Assembly (NCBI RefSeq): GCF_001528665.1
Contig: NZ_BBYJ01000005.1
Coordinates: forward strand, 248,001-312,000
Source of the DNA: Microtetraspora malaysiensis
Lineage (GTDB): Bacteria; Actinomycetota; Actinomycetes; Streptosporangiales; Streptosporangiaceae
Direction: 5' to 3'
Length of the DNA stretch: 64,000 nucleotides
The position numbers were made by a program, and so were the translations under genes. Of the stretch, positions 1-8,895 are shown one piece after another. Under the pieces are notes generated by a model that saw only the letters and a list, made by a program, of their open reading frames with translations, ran no database searches and was not told the origin of the DNA. Positions within the stretch are counted from its first letter, which is position 1. Every line of letters begins with the position of its first letter.

Positions 1-22
1 CGTCAAGGGGGAGGGGAGCCGC

Positions 23-790
23 ATGGCGGCGGGAGAGGTCGTCGTCCTGCTCGTGGCGGCGCTGGCCGCGGGCTGGGTGGACGCGGTCGTCGGCGGGGGA
101 GGGCTGCTCCAGCTCCCGGCGCTCCTGCTGGCGGGGTTGTCCCCGGTGCAGGCGATGGCGACGAACAAGTCCGCCTCCATCTTCGGCACCGCGTCCGCCG
201 CGGTCGCGTACGCGCGGAACACCAAGTTCGACCGGGCGGTGGCCGTGCCGGCCGGTGTGCTGGCGATCGGCTTCGCGGGCCTCGGGGCGGCCTCGGCCGC
301 GATGCTGGAAGCCGGTGTGCTCAAGCCGCTGGTCCTCGTGGTGCTGCTCGGGGTGGCGGCCTTCGTGACGCTCCGCCCGGCGTTCGGCCTCGCTGCGCAG
401 CCCCACCTGCGCACCCAGGCCCGGCTGGCCGCCGCCATCGCCCTCGCGGGCATCGTGATCGCGTTCTACGACGGGATCCTCGGCCCGGGGACGGGCACGT
501 TCCTGCTCATCGCGTTCACCTCGGTGCTCGGGATGGACTTCGTGAACGCCTCGGCGACCGCGAAGATCCTCAACACCAGTACGAACCTGGGCGCCCTGAT
601 CGTCTTCGCCTGGCAGGGGCACGTGCTCTGGGGGCTCGGGCTCGGCATGGCCGTCTGCAGCATCGCCGGAGCCCAGCTCGGTGCGCGCATGGCGCTCCGC
701 CGGGGCTCCGGCTTCGTCCGGGTCGTCCTGCTCTGCGTGGTCGCCGCGCTGGTCCTCAAGCTCGGCTACGAGCAGTTCTTCGCCCGCTGA
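23..790 (+). CDS. TSUP family (TauE/SafE) membrane exporter
   Basis: The 255-residue protein is almost entirely hydrophobic, with about eight membrane segments. It carries the Gly-rich motif WVDAVVGGGGLLQLP near residues 19-33 and a second, related half with DGILGPGTGTFLLIAF near residues 150-165. This two-fold repeat is typical of TauE/SafE (TSUP) permeases, which move sulfite, sulfonates or other small organic anions across the plasma membrane. The ATG at 23 is preceded by a GGGAGG-type ribosome site. The substrate cannot be read from the sequence. It converges with the MFS gene that follows and has no visible partner on its own strand, though its upstream side lies outside the window. Confidence 0.88.
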   Translation: MAAGEVVVLLVAALAAGWVDAVVGGGGLLQLPALLLAGLSPVQAMATNKSASIFGTASAAVAYARNTKFDRAVAVPAGVLAIGFAGLGAASAAMLEAGVLKPLVLVVLLGVAAFVTLRPAFGLAAQPHLRTQARLAAAIALAGIVIAFYDGILGPGTGTFLLIAFTSVLGMDFVNASATAKILNTSTNLGALIVFAWQGHVLWGLGLGMAVCSIAGAQLGARMALRRGSGFVRVVLLCVVAALVLKLGYEQFFAR

Positions 791-808
791 GGGCGCCGCC
801 GCGGCACG

Positions 809-2029
809 TCAGGAGGGCGTGTCGCCGAGGGCCGGGGCGGCGGCGCCGGACATGTGGGCGGCGCGAGGCGAGCGCAGCGCGGACGCCGTCACCGCCACGA
901 ACAGCGAAAGGATCACGGGGATGAGCAGGGCGTGGCGCAGCGTGGACAGCTCGGAGGCGCCGCCGATCAGGACCGGACCGGCGAGGAGCCCGGCGTATCC
1001 GAGGCTCGCCACCCGGGCCAGCGCGCGGCCGGCCTGGGCCGGGTCGCGGTGCCCGGCGGCGGAGAAGACCTGCGGGATGGTGCACGACAAACCCGCACCG
1101 AACAGCCCGAATCCGAGCACGCCCGTGACCTGCGTTCCGCCGAGCACCGCGAGCGCGAGGCCGGCCGCCGCGAGGATCCCGCAGCAGCGCACCAACCGAA
1201 CCGGCCCGAGCAGCGCGGCCAGGCGGTCCCCGGCGAACCGCCCCGCGGTCATCATGATGGCGAACGCGGCGTAGGCGACGGCCCCCGTCGCGGGGGCCGA
1301 GCCCAAGGATTCCACCAGGTAGACCGAGCTCCAGTCGCCCGCGGCGCCCTCGCCGACCAGGCAGCAGAACGCGAGCACGCCGAGGAACAGCACCCCGCGC
1401 GGCAGCCCCGCGGCCGGCTCCGTCGCCGCGGCCGGACCCTCGGAGGCTTCGGCGGCGTCGCGCATGGCCCAGCGGGACGACACCGCCGCGAGCGCGACGA
1501 TCAGCAGCGCGGCGGACAGGAAGGTCGGGCCCGCGTCGACGGACGCGTGCGCGAACAGCCCGCCGATCGCGGCGCCGACGAACCCGCCGATGCTGTACAC
1601 CGCGTGGAACGACCCCATCAACGTCCTGCCGTACGCGCGCTCGACGACGACGGCGTTGGCGTTCATGGCGACGTCGAGGCTGCCGTGCGTCAGGCCGAAG
1701 ACGAACAGCGCGGCGGCGAGCGCGGGCAGGTTCGGCACGTAGGCGGGCAGCACGAGGACGACCCCCTGCACGACCGCGGTCGGGATCGCGACGCGGCGGC
1801 TGCCGAACCGGTCGATGAGCCGGCCGACCACCTGCATACCGGTGATCGCGCCGGCCGCGATGCCGAGGAGGCCGAGGCTCAGTTCGCCGTCGGACAGGGC
1901 GAGGTGCGCCTTGACGGCGGGGATGCGGGCCGTCCAGGTGCCGAAGGTGAGCCCGGCGAGCAGGAAGAACCCGTACACGGCGAGCCGCGCGCGCAGCAGG
2001 GCCGGCCGGTCGAGGGCGGGAAAGACCAT
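809..2029 (-). CDS. MFS transporter, second gene of a DeoR-MFS operon
   Basis: The product has 406 residues and about twelve predicted membrane helices. The first loop after helix 1 (GTWTARIPAVKAHLALSDGE) and the following GLLGIAAGAITG segment resemble FucP/YbjJ-like members of the major facilitator superfamily. The start ATG at 2029 has a GGAGCG site just upstream. Its start lies 40 bases downstream of the stop of the DeoR regulator on the same strand, so the two are probably one transcript. DeoR regulators usually sense sugar phosphates, so sugar or sugar-like uptake or export is a reasonable inference. The substrate is unknown. Confidence 0.85.
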   Translation of the reverse strand: MVFPALDRPALLRARLAVYGFFLLAGLTFGTWTARIPAVKAHLALSDGELSLGLLGIAAGAITGMQVVGRLIDRFGSRRVAIPTAVVQGVVLVLPAYVPNLPALAAALFVFGLTHGSLDVAMNANAVVVERAYGRTLMGSFHAVYSIGGFVGAAIGGLFAHASVDAGPTFLSAALLIVALAAVSSRWAMRDAAEASEGPAAATEPAAGLPRGVLFLGVLAFCCLVGEGAAGDWSSVYLVESLGSAPATGAVAYAAFAIMMTAGRFAGDRLAALLGPVRLVRCCGILAAAGLALAVLGGTQVTGVLGFGLFGAGLSCTIPQVFSAAGHRDPAQAGRALARVASLGYAGLLAGPVLIGGASELSTLRHALLIPVILSLFVAVTASALRSPRAAHMSGAAAPALGDTPS

Positions 2030-2069
2030 GGGACGCTCCGAGGGGGAGAGGGGGCGGGAGAGGACGACC

Positions 2070-2834
2070 TCAGGGGGCGGCGACGCGGACGACGACGCCG
2101 GCCGCGGTGAGGGCGTCGTGCTGCTCGCGGGGGACGCCCTCGTCGGTGACGACGACGTCGAGCCGGTCCAGCGGACAGACGGCGCCGAAGGCGGTACGGC
2201 CGAACTTGCCCGAGTCGCACGCCGCCACGACCCGGCGCGCCGAGGCGATGGCCGCCTGCTTGATCGCTACTTCGGGCAGGTCGTGCGCGGTCAGCCCGTG
2301 CTCGGCGGACAGCCCGCAGCACCCGATCACGGCGGTGTCGAACCGCAGCGCCCTGATCGACGCCTCGGTGAGCGGGCCGACGAAGTTCAGCTCGCCCTGC
2401 CGTACCTCGCCGCCGGGGAGGACGAGGCGGATCCGCGGGGCGGCGGCGAGCTCCTGCGCCGCCTGGAGGCCGAGCGGGAGCACGGTGAGGCGGCGGTCGC
2501 GTACGGCCCTGGCCACCTCCAGCAGGGTCGTGCCGCTGTCGAGCAGCACCGCCTCACCGTCGGACAGGAGCGCGGCGACCTCGGCGGCGATGCGCCGCTT
2601 GGCCTCGACCGCCTCGCGCGCGCGTACGCCGAAGGGCGGCTCCTCGCCCCGCAGCAGCAGGCTGAGCGCGCCGCCGCGGACCCGCCGGACGACGCCCTGC
2701 TGGGCCAGCTCGTCCAGGTCCCTGCGGATGGTCATCTCCGAGACGCCGTGCGCGGCGGCCAGCTCCGCGACCGAGACGCTGTCGGCGACCCGCAGCGCGT
2801 TCATGATCGCTCTGATCCGATCCGAACTCTCCAT
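2070..2834 (-). CDS. DeoR/GlpR-type transcriptional regulator
   Basis: This is a 254-residue protein. The N-terminal winged HTH contains the DeoR signature SVAELAAAHGVSEMTIRRDL at about residues 20-40, followed by the wing VVRRVRGGA. The C-terminal DeoRC sensor domain contains LLDSGTTLLEVAR and the GPLTEASIRALRFDTAVIG segment, which form the isomerase-like fold that binds phosphorylated sugars. I chose the start MESSDRIR at 2834 because it matches the family start; an upstream in-frame ATG at 2870 adds twelve unlikely residues. It heads an operon with the downstream MFS transporter and is divergent from the WYL regulator at 2906. Confidence 0.88.
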   Translation of the reverse strand: MESSDRIRAIMNALRVADSVSVAELAAAHGVSEMTIRRDLDELAQQGVVRRVRGGALSLLLRGEEPPFGVRAREAVEAKRRIAAEVAALLSDGEAVLLDSGTTLLEVARAVRDRRLTVLPLGLQAAQELAAAPRIRLVLPGGEVRQGELNFVGPLTEASIRALRFDTAVIGCCGLSAEHGLTAHDLPEVAIKQAAIASARRVVAACDSGKFGRTAFGAVCPLDRLDVVVTDEGVPREQHDALTAAGVVVRVAAP

Positions 2835-2905
2835 GCGTTCATTTGAACACGTTGACTGTTCGCCGATCAAATAAATCTACACTGTAAAGGTGGCAGGATG
2901 GACGC
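2835..2905. promoter_or_regulatory. Divergent promoter region between the DeoR and WYL regulator genes
   Basis: This 71-base AT-richer gap separates two divergent regulators. It holds a loose inverted repeat ATTTGA (2841-2846) / TCAAAT (2867-2872) and the short palindrome TACACTGTA near 2877-2885, followed by AAAGG. Either could be an operator of one of the flanking regulators. A related string (TCTACA then GTAAAGG) occurs near 23341. Assignment is inference only. Confidence 0.35.
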
Positions 2906-3871
2906 ATGCGCGCCAGCAGGTTGCTGTCCCTCCTTCTCCTCCTGCAGACCCGCGGCCGGATGACCGCCCCCGAGCTGTCCGCCGAGCTGGAAGTCTCGGT
3001 CCGTACCGTCTACCGCGACGTCGAGGCACTCTCGGCGGCCGGTGTGCCGGTCTACGCCGACCGCGGTCCGGCGGGCGGCTACCGGCTCCTGGACGGATAC
3101 CGCACCAAGGTGAACGGGCTGAGCAGCGAGGAGGCCTCGTCGCTGTTCCTCGCCGCGCTGCCCGGGCCGGCCGCCGAGCTCGGGCTGGCGGAGGTGGCCG
3201 CGACGGCCGAGTTGAAGCTGCTCGCGGCGCTGCCTCCCGGCCCTCGCTCCCAGGCCGCCCGCATGCGCGAGCGCTTCCACCTGGACGTGCCCGGCTGGTA
3301 TCGGGCCGGTGACGACGTCCCGTTCCTCTCCGAGGTCTCCCGGGCGGTGTGGGACCAGCGGGTGCTGCGGCTGCGCTACCAGCGCTGGGGCCCGCAGGAG
3401 GTGGAGCGGCTGGTCCACCCGTACGGCCTGGTGCTGAAGGGCGGCTCCTGGTACCTGGCCGCCGCCTGCGGCGACAGCGTGCGCACCTACCGCGTCAGCC
3501 GCATCATCGACGTGGACGTCCTGGACGAGTGGTTCGAGCGGCCGGCCGACTTCGACCTGGTCGCGTTCTGGCGGCGGTTCTCCGTCGAGTTCGCCGCCCG
3601 CATGTACACCGCCGACGCCGTCGTGCGGGTGGCGCCCGAGGCCGTCGGGCTCTTCTGCTACACCTTCGGGGACGTGGCCGGCGAGGCGCTGCGCCTCGGC
3701 GTCACCGGGGACGACGGCTGGACGCGGGTGAAGCTGCCGATCGAGTCCCTGCGGCACGCGCGCTGGCAGCTCCTGCGGCTCGGCGCCGCTGTCGAGGTGC
3801 TGGAACCGGCCGAGCTGCGCGATCTGATGGCCGAGACGGTCGCCGAGCTCTCCGCGATGTACCGCGCCTGA
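2906..3871 (+). CDS. YafY-type HTH/WYL-domain transcriptional regulator
   Basis: The protein has 321 residues. Residues 1-60 form a winged HTH (MTAPELSAELEVSVRTVYRD, then the wing with GPAGGYRLLDGYRTK). Residues about 135-220 form a WYL domain, with VLRLRYQRWG, the PYGLVLKGGSWYLAA strand and RTYRVSRI. The C-terminal part (EAVGLFCYTFG to the end) matches the WCX extension. Such proteins bind small ligands or nucleic acid through the WYL fold and regulate nearby stress genes. The ATG at 2906 gives the canonical MRASRLLSLLLLLQTRGR start. It is divergent from the DeoR gene, and the hydrolase at 3973 follows on the same strand and may be its target. Confidence 0.9.
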   Translation: MRASRLLSLLLLLQTRGRMTAPELSAELEVSVRTVYRDVEALSAAGVPVYADRGPAGGYRLLDGYRTKVNGLSSEEASSLFLAALPGPAAELGLAEVAATAELKLLAALPPGPRSQAARMRERFHLDVPGWYRAGDDVPFLSEVSRAVWDQRVLRLRYQRWGPQEVERLVHPYGLVLKGGSWYLAAACGDSVRTYRVSRIIDVDVLDEWFERPADFDLVAFWRRFSVEFAARMYTADAVVRVAPEAVGLFCYTFGDVAGEALRLGVTGDDGWTRVKLPIESLRHARWQLLRLGAAVEVLEPAELRDLMAETVAELSAMYRA

Positions 3872-3972
3872 CATCGCCTGAAATCGGGACGAAAAACGCT
3901 TGCGGGGCGGCGGGCCGCACCGGCACCATTGGGCGACTTTTTGGCGCGTGACAGAGGAGCCGTGAGGCGATT

Positions 3973-4734
3973 TTGACCGGTGTTTGGTACGAGGCCGGGG
4001 GAGCGGGTGACCCGGTGCTGCTGCTGCACTCCAGCACGGCGGACGCCCGCATGTGGGACCCGCAGTGGGAGGCGCTGACCGCGTCGTTCCGTGTTATCCG
4101 GCTGGACTTCCGGGGGTACGGCCGCAGCCCGTGGGCCGCGGACGACCCCTATTCCGACGACGGGGACGTCGCCCGGCTGCTCGACGACCTCGGCCTTGAG
4201 CGGGTCGCCGTGGTCGCCTCCTCGCACGGCGGTCAGGTGGCGCTCGAACTGGCCACCGCGCGTCCCGGCCTGGTCTCCCGGCTGGTGCTGCTCAACGCCA
4301 AATGCGACCTGCCCGCGACGCCCGACGTCGAGGAGTTCGGCGCCGAGGAGATGCGCCTGGTCGAAGCCGGCGACCTCGTGGGCGCGGCGGAGCTCAACGC
4401 GCGGACCTGGCTCGGCCCCGACGCCGACGACGCGACCCGCGCCCGGCTCGCCGAGATGCAGCACGAGGCGTACAAGGTGCAGCTCGCGGCCGACCCGGAG
4501 CCCGAGCGGATCCGCGGCCGGATCGACCTGGCCGCCGTACGGGCCCCCGCCCTCGTGGTGGGCGGAGGCCGCGACCTGCCCTACTTCCGGCACTCGGCCC
4601 GCCATCTCGCCGCGACCCTGCCGCACGCGCGCCTGGTCGAGCTGGAGTGGGCCGGACACCTGCCGAACCTGGAGCGCCCGGCGGAGACGACCCGGATCAT
4701 CCAGGACTTCCTGCGGGAGCCAGACCAGCCGTAG
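3973..4734 (+). CDS. Alpha/beta hydrolase starting at TTG
   Basis: This is a 253-residue alpha/beta hydrolase fold enzyme. It has the HSSTADARMWDPQW oxyanion-loop region (about 19-32), RLDFRGYGRS, a nucleophile elbow ASSHGG with Ser84, an acid on the strand ending GGGRDLPYF, and His in WAGHLPNLERP. The start must be the TTG at 3973: the nearby GTG at 3962 runs into a stop within four codons, while GAGGAG at 3954-3959 is well placed for the TTG. The reaction is unknown (esterase, lactonase or C-C hydrolase). It lies about 100 bases downstream of the WYL regulator and converges with another alpha/beta hydrolase. Confidence 0.85.
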   Translation: MTGVWYEAGGAGDPVLLLHSSTADARMWDPQWEALTASFRVIRLDFRGYGRSPWAADDPYSDDGDVARLLDDLGLERVAVVASSHGGQVALELATARPGLVSRLVLLNAKCDLPATPDVEEFGAEEMRLVEAGDLVGAAELNARTWLGPDADDATRARLAEMQHEAYKVQLAADPEPERIRGRIDLAAVRAPALVVGGGRDLPYFRHSARHLAATLPHARLVELEWAGHLPNLERPAETTRIIQDFLREPDQP

Positions 4735-4751
4735 CGGGGGTGAAGAGGAGA

Positions 4752-5606
4752 TCAGGCGGCGAAGGCGTCCGGCAGGAAGGCCGTCAACGCCGCCGTCACC
4801 TCCTCGGGCCGCTCCAGCGGCGGCAGGTGGCCCGTCTCGGGCAGGTCGACGACGCGGGCGCCGGGGATGCCCTTGGCCAGCAGGTCCGACACCTCTTGGA
4901 TCCCCGGCACATCCGCCAGGCCGTTGATCACGAGCGTGGGCGCCGCGATCTCGTGCAGTCGCCCGGCCGCGGGCGGGGACAGCAGGCGTTCGGTGCCACG
5001 GGGCCCGGTCCAGGACCTCTGGAACACCAGGCGGCACATCTCCGTCGCCGCCTCCCACACCTCGTCGGAGAGCGCGTCCCGGCCGCGGTCCGGCCCCGCC
5101 ACCTGCCAGAGTGTGTGGGCGTCGGCCATGGCCAGCACGTCCGCGGGATCCACCTCCTCGGCGTTCCCCCGCAAGTAGCGGGCCAGCCGCTCTTCTGGCA
5201 CCGAGCTGCGCACCCGTTCGCGGGCCTGCGCCAGCATCTCGGGCGGCCAGGTGTGTCCCGCGAGCCCCGAACAGATCAACGCCAGCGCCGCCACCCTGCC
5301 GGGCGCGACGAGCGCGGCCTCGGCCGCGTACGCGCCTCCCATCGAGCACCCGACCAGCGCCGCCCGTTCCACCCCGAGCGCGTCCATCACGGCCAGGAGA
5401 TCCTCGTGATGGCACACTTCGCCGGGGGCGTCCGCGGACTCGCCGTGTCCGCGCCAGTCGTAGCGGATCACCCGATAGCGCTCCGACAGGGCGCGGAACT
5501 GGTGCTCCCACATCCGGCGGTCGGCCACCGCCGCGTGGACCAGCACCACGGCTTCGGCCCCGCGCGGCCCGGCCTGGTCGTACGCGATTTCGTCAAGGAT
5601 CGTCAT
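4752..5606 (-). CDS. Alpha/beta hydrolase
   Basis: The 284-residue enzyme has the complete alpha/beta hydrolase signature: VLVHAAVADRRMW (about 21-33), RYDWRGHGES, nucleophile elbow VGCSMGG with Ser88, acid on the strand LVINGLADVPGI and His in ETGHLPPLERPEEV. This is the pattern of 3-oxoadipate enol-lactonase-like and related hydrolases; the substrate is not evident. The start ATG at 5606 gives a normal N-terminus; an upstream in-frame start would add 38 basic residues not typical of the family. It is convergent with the hydrolase at 3973 and related to it in architecture, so the two may be distant paralogs. Confidence 0.87.
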   Translation of the reverse strand: MTILDEIAYDQAGPRGAEAVVLVHAAVADRRMWEHQFRALSERYRVIRYDWRGHGESADAPGEVCHHEDLLAVMDALGVERAALVGCSMGGAYAAEAALVAPGRVAALALICSGLAGHTWPPEMLAQARERVRSSVPEERLARYLRGNAEEVDPADVLAMADAHTLWQVAGPDRGRDALSDEVWEAATEMCRLVFQRSWTGPRGTERLLSPPAAGRLHEIAAPTLVINGLADVPGIQEVSDLLAKGIPGARVVDLPETGHLPPLERPEEVTAALTAFLPDAFAA

Positions 5607-5722
5607 ACGGCGGAAAGTACAGCGTCGCGCCATTTGGGCTCGGCGTGTTCGCGAGCGGCGGATCCTTTGTCGATCGCCACGCGGTGAGCGGCCGGGTTCG
5701 GCCCTTACGGTAGGTTCCACCC

Positions 5723-6355
5723 GTGCTGCTCGATCCCGCCGTCGCGATGACGTTCTGCCTGGCCGCGCTGGTCATCTCCCTGGTTCCGGGGCCCGACATG
5801 CTCTTCATCGCCGCGACCGGGCTGGCGTCCGGGCCGCGCGCGGGGGTGCTGGCGGCACTCGGCATGTCGTCGGGCCTGGTCGTCCACACGACGGCGGCCG
5901 CGCTGGGCTTCGGCGCGCTGATGCGGACCTTCCCCGTCGTCTTCGACATCGTCCGGGTGGTCGGCGCCGCCTACCTGCTCTACCTCGCCGTGGCATCGTT
6001 CCGGTCGGCGCGCACGCCGGAACCGTTCGGGCAGAGCGCGCACAGGACATCGTGGGGCCGCATCTACGCGCGGGCGTTGCTGACCAATCTCGCCAATCCC
6101 AAGGTGATCGCGTTCTACCTGGCGTTCTTCCCGCAGTTCGTCGACCCGGCCCGGGGCAACGTGATGGCGCAGTTCTTCGTGCTCGGGGCGCTTTTCATCG
6201 TCGTCGGCCTGATGGTCGACGCGTCGGCCGGGCTCCTGGCGGGACGCCTCGGCCACTTCGTGCGCAGGCATCCCGCCGTGCAGAAGTGGCTGCACCGCGT
6301 CTCCGGCACGATCTTCGCCGCCCTGGCCGTCCGCCTCGCCACGGACAGCCACTAG
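5723..6355 (+). CDS. LysE/RhtB family amino-acid exporter
   Basis: The 210-residue protein has six hydrophobic segments and the LysE-family hallmark VPGPDM at residues 21-26, then GPRAGVLAALGMSSGL and the NLANPKVIAFYLAFFPQF segment in the middle. Family members export amino acids or related small metabolites by secondary transport. The GTG start at 5723 places the signature at the usual distance from the N-terminus. It stands alone, divergent from the alpha/beta hydrolase at 5606 and convergent with the sigma factor gene that follows. A second LysE-type gene lies at 40263-40931. Confidence 0.88.
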   Translation: MLLDPAVAMTFCLAALVISLVPGPDMLFIAATGLASGPRAGVLAALGMSSGLVVHTTAAALGFGALMRTFPVVFDIVRVVGAAYLLYLAVASFRSARTPEPFGQSAHRTSWGRIYARALLTNLANPKVIAFYLAFFPQFVDPARGNVMAQFFVLGALFIVVGLMVDASAGLLAGRLGHFVRRHPAVQKWLHRVSGTIFAALAVRLATDSH

Positions 6356-6397
6356 CCGACCCCGCCGGAGACGGCCGCTCAGGCGTGCGCCCCGGGA

Positions 6398-7333
6398 TCA
6401 GCGGCTCACCGTGGTCTCCCGCTCCATGTGCGACAGCTTCTCCGGATTACGCACGGCGTAGAGCCCCGTGATGAGGCCGTCGTCGATGCGCACCGCCATG
6501 ACGGTGTCGAGGCCGCCGTCGCGCCGGAAGATCAGTGCCGGGTGGCCGTTGACCTGCGCCGGCTCCAGCGACGCCGGGGCGATCCTGCCCAGCACGTGGG
6601 CCACCTGGTCGGCCCCCACGATGGGTACCAGCGCGGCCTGCTTGAGGCCGCCGCCGTCCGCCACGAGGACGACGTCCGGCGCGAGGATGTCGAGCAGGCG
6701 TTGCAGATCACCCGTTTCGACCGCGCTCTGGAACGCCTCGAGCGCGTCGCGGGTCTGGACCGCGGAGACGGCCCCGCGCGGCTGGCGGGCGGCGACGTGT
6801 GACCGTGCCCGGTGGGCGATCTGGCGGACCGCGGCCGGGCTCTTGTCGACGGCATCGGCGATCTCGTCGTAGGCCAGGTCGAACACCTCGCGCAGCACGA
6901 ACACGGCCCGCTCGGTCGGCGTGAGCGTCTCCAGGACCAGCAGCATCGCCATCGAGATGCTGTCGGCCAGCTCGATGTCCTCGGCGACGTCGGGCGCGGT
7001 CAGCAGCGGCTCGGGCAGCCAGGGGCCGACGTAGGACTCCTTGCGCCGGCTGAGCGTACGCAGCCGTTTCAGCGCCTGGCGCGTGGTGATCCGGATCAGG
7101 TACGCGCGCTGATCCCGCACGGTGCCGAGGTCGACGCCCGCCCACCGCAGCCAGGTCTCCTGCAGGACGTCCTCGGCGTCGGCGGCCGAGCCGAGCATCT
7201 CGTAGGCGACCGTGAACAGCAGGTTGCGGTGGGCGAGGAACGCCTCGGTGGCCGAGTCCACGGCGGGGTCCACGCGGGTGTCACGAGCGAGGGGCCCGGC
7301 CGTGTCCGTCGGTTGCTCGCTGTGTTCGCTCAT
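6398..7333 (-). CDS. ECF41-type RNA polymerase sigma factor with SnoaL-like C-terminal domain
   Basis: The 311-residue protein has region 2 (LLFTVAYEMLGSAADAEDVL, then QETWLRW) and region 4 (LTPTERAVFVLREVF, then HTH DKSPAAVRQIAHRAR). A C-terminal SnoaL/NTF2-like domain begins near residue 190. The two ECF41 hallmarks are present: the linker-domain motif near DGGGLKQAALVPI and the NPDKL-like motif in AVRNPEKLSHME. In this family the C-terminal domain takes the place of an anti-sigma factor and tunes activity. The gene is divergent from an FAD oxidoreductase, and ECF41 genes are typically linked to such COE-type targets (carboxymuconolactone decarboxylase, oxidoreductase or epimerase). The start ATG at 7333 has a GGAACC-type site. 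Confidence 0.9.
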   Translation of the reverse strand: MSEHSEQPTDTAGPLARDTRVDPAVDSATEAFLAHRNLLFTVAYEMLGSAADAEDVLQETWLRWAGVDLGTVRDQRAYLIRITTRQALKRLRTLSRRKESYVGPWLPEPLLTAPDVAEDIELADSISMAMLLVLETLTPTERAVFVLREVFDLAYDEIADAVDKSPAAVRQIAHRARSHVAARQPRGAVSAVQTRDALEAFQSAVETGDLQRLLDILAPDVVLVADGGGLKQAALVPIVGADQVAHVLGRIAPASLEPAQVNGHPALIFRRDGGLDTVMAVRIDDGLITGLYAVRNPEKLSHMERETTVSR

Positions 7334-7392
7334 TGGTGGTTCCTGTCTGTTCGTTCGCGACCGTGCCATGCATACGATCCCGGGCCCCTCCC

Positions 7393-7447
7393 CTTTGTGA
7401 CACCCGCGACGGGTGACACACGTCACATGGGACGCGCTGTCACAAAG
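7393..7447. promoter_or_regulatory. Divergent ECF41-like promoter pair
   Basis: A perfect 10-base inverted repeat, CTTTGTGACA at 7393-7402 and TGTCACAAAG at 7438-7447, flanks a further GTGAC/GTCAC repeat near 7413-7426. This places the ECF41 -35 element TGTCACA on both strands, one pointing at the oxidoreductase and one at the sigma factor. A CGTC -10-like string lies at 7472-7475 on the plus strand, but the spacing is longer than the usual 16 bases, so the exact -10 elements are unsure. Confidence 0.6.
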
Positions 7448-7527
7448 ATCCGGTCGCCGGGATCTCTTGGTCGTCAGGACGCCGCGCCAACGATCCACGC
7501 GGCGCTCTTCTGTGTGGAAGGAACGTC

Positions 7528-8868
7528 ATGAGCTCAGCGCTTGAAATCCTTCGCCGTGACTTCGGCGGCGACATCATCGAACCGGGCGCGGCGGAGTACG
7601 CGTCGGCCGGCCGCGCGGTACTGGCCTCGGGCAGCCCGGCCTATGTTCTCCGGCCCAAGAGTGTCGCGGATGTGCGAGCAGGGGTCGGATTCGCCGCCGG
7701 CGCAGGGCTTGTGCTGTCCGTGCGAGGCGGCGGCCACAGCTTTCCGGGCTTCGGCACCAACGACGACGGCGTCGTGATCGACCTCAGCAGGCTCGCCGAC
7801 GTCGAGGTCGTCGACAAGGAACGTCACCTCGTCCGGATCGGCGGCGGCGCCACCTGGGGTCAGGTCGCGGCCGCCCTCGCCCCGCATGGACTGGCGATCT
7901 CCTCGGGTGACACCAAGGACGTCGGTGTCGGTGGGCTGACGTTGACCGGTGGCATCGGCTGGAAGGTCAGGAAGTACGGCCTCGCGTTGGACAACGTGGT
8001 CGCCGCAGAGGTGGTCACGGCCGGCGGAGAGGTCGTGCGGGCGAGCGCGGAGGAGAACCCGGAGCTGTTCTGGGCGATCCGCGGCGGCGGCGGCAATTTC
8101 GGGATCGTGACCGCCTTCGAGTTCGTGGCACACCTGACGACGGACGTCTTCAACGGCAGGATCGCCTTCCCGGCGTCGGAGGCGGCCGTCGTGCTCCAGG
8201 GGTGGGCGGACCACCTCCGCGTCGCGCCCGAAGAGCTCACCTCCATCGCGAGCTTCGCCAATCCCTTCGCCGGCGGGCCCGAGGCGCCGGTCGAGATCCA
8301 GGTCACCTTCGACGGCGATGACCCGGAGCTCGCGGCGCAGGCCATCGACCCGATCCGCCGGCTCGGCACGGTGATCGACGACAATGTCGCGCTGAAACCC
8401 TATGGCGACACGCTGGTGGACGGCCTCACCCCGCCGCCGGGCATCCGGCTCGTCACCCGAAGCGCCTTTGTCGGCAAGGAATCGGTGCCCGAGGTCATTC
8501 GGATCCTTGCCGAGGTCGGGGCATCGACAGGGTCGCCGCTCATCGCCGTTCGCAGCGTCGGCGGTGCGGTGTCCCGCGTTCCCGACGATGCCACCGCCTA
8601 TGCGCATCGCCGGGCGGAGCTGATGTTCGTGACCACCGTCGCGGGTCCGCGGCCGGTCGTCGAGGCCGCGCGTCCGGCTCTCGAAGCGATCTGGGCGAGA
8701 CTTGCACCTCACATCGACGGCGCCTACGCCAACTTCCTCGCTTCTGCCACCGAGGAGGATGTCGCCGCGATCTATCCGAGGCAGACCTACGAGCGGCTCG
8801 CGGCGGTCAAGCGTCAGTATGACCCCGGCAATCTGTTCGCCCGCAACCACAACGTCCGGCCCCAGTAG
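7528..8868 (+). CDS. FAD-linked oxidoreductase of the BBE-like family
   Basis: The 446-residue enzyme has an FAD-binding PCMH domain: VRGGGHSFPG holds the His that in this family is linked to the 8-alpha position of FAD, followed by VGGLTLTGGIGWKVRKYGLA and GGGGNFGIVTAFEF. The C-terminal berberine-bridge segment ends with LAAVKRQYDPGNLFARNHNV. I see no Cys at the usual second covalent site, so a mono-covalent flavin is likely. Such enzymes oxidise sugars, alkaloids or polyketides with oxygen. The ATG at 7528 follows the site GGAAGGAAC. The likely regulator is the divergent ECF41 sigma factor, whose -35-like element lies about 85 bases upstream. Confidence 0.9.
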   Translation: MSSALEILRRDFGGDIIEPGAAEYASAGRAVLASGSPAYVLRPKSVADVRAGVGFAAGAGLVLSVRGGGHSFPGFGTNDDGVVIDLSRLADVEVVDKERHLVRIGGGATWGQVAAALAPHGLAISSGDTKDVGVGGLTLTGGIGWKVRKYGLALDNVVAAEVVTAGGEVVRASAEENPELFWAIRGGGGNFGIVTAFEFVAHLTTDVFNGRIAFPASEAAVVLQGWADHLRVAPEELTSIASFANPFAGGPEAPVEIQVTFDGDDPELAAQAIDPIRRLGTVIDDNVALKPYGDTLVDGLTPPPGIRLVTRSAFVGKESVPEVIRILAEVGASTGSPLIAVRSVGGAVSRVPDDATAYAHRRAELMFVTTVAGPRPVVEAARPALEAIWARLAPHIDGAYANFLASATEEDVAAIYPRQTYERLAAVKRQYDPGNLFARNHNVRPQ

Positions 8869-8895
8869 GCCCTGCGGACAAAGCGACGCCGTTGC

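Noticed and set aside
854-2110. Long plus-strand open frame opposite the MFS gene (418 codons)
   Set aside because: It is Arg/Gly/Asp-rich with no domain and lies antisense to a clear MFS transporter; it is a shadow caused by high GC at third codon positions.
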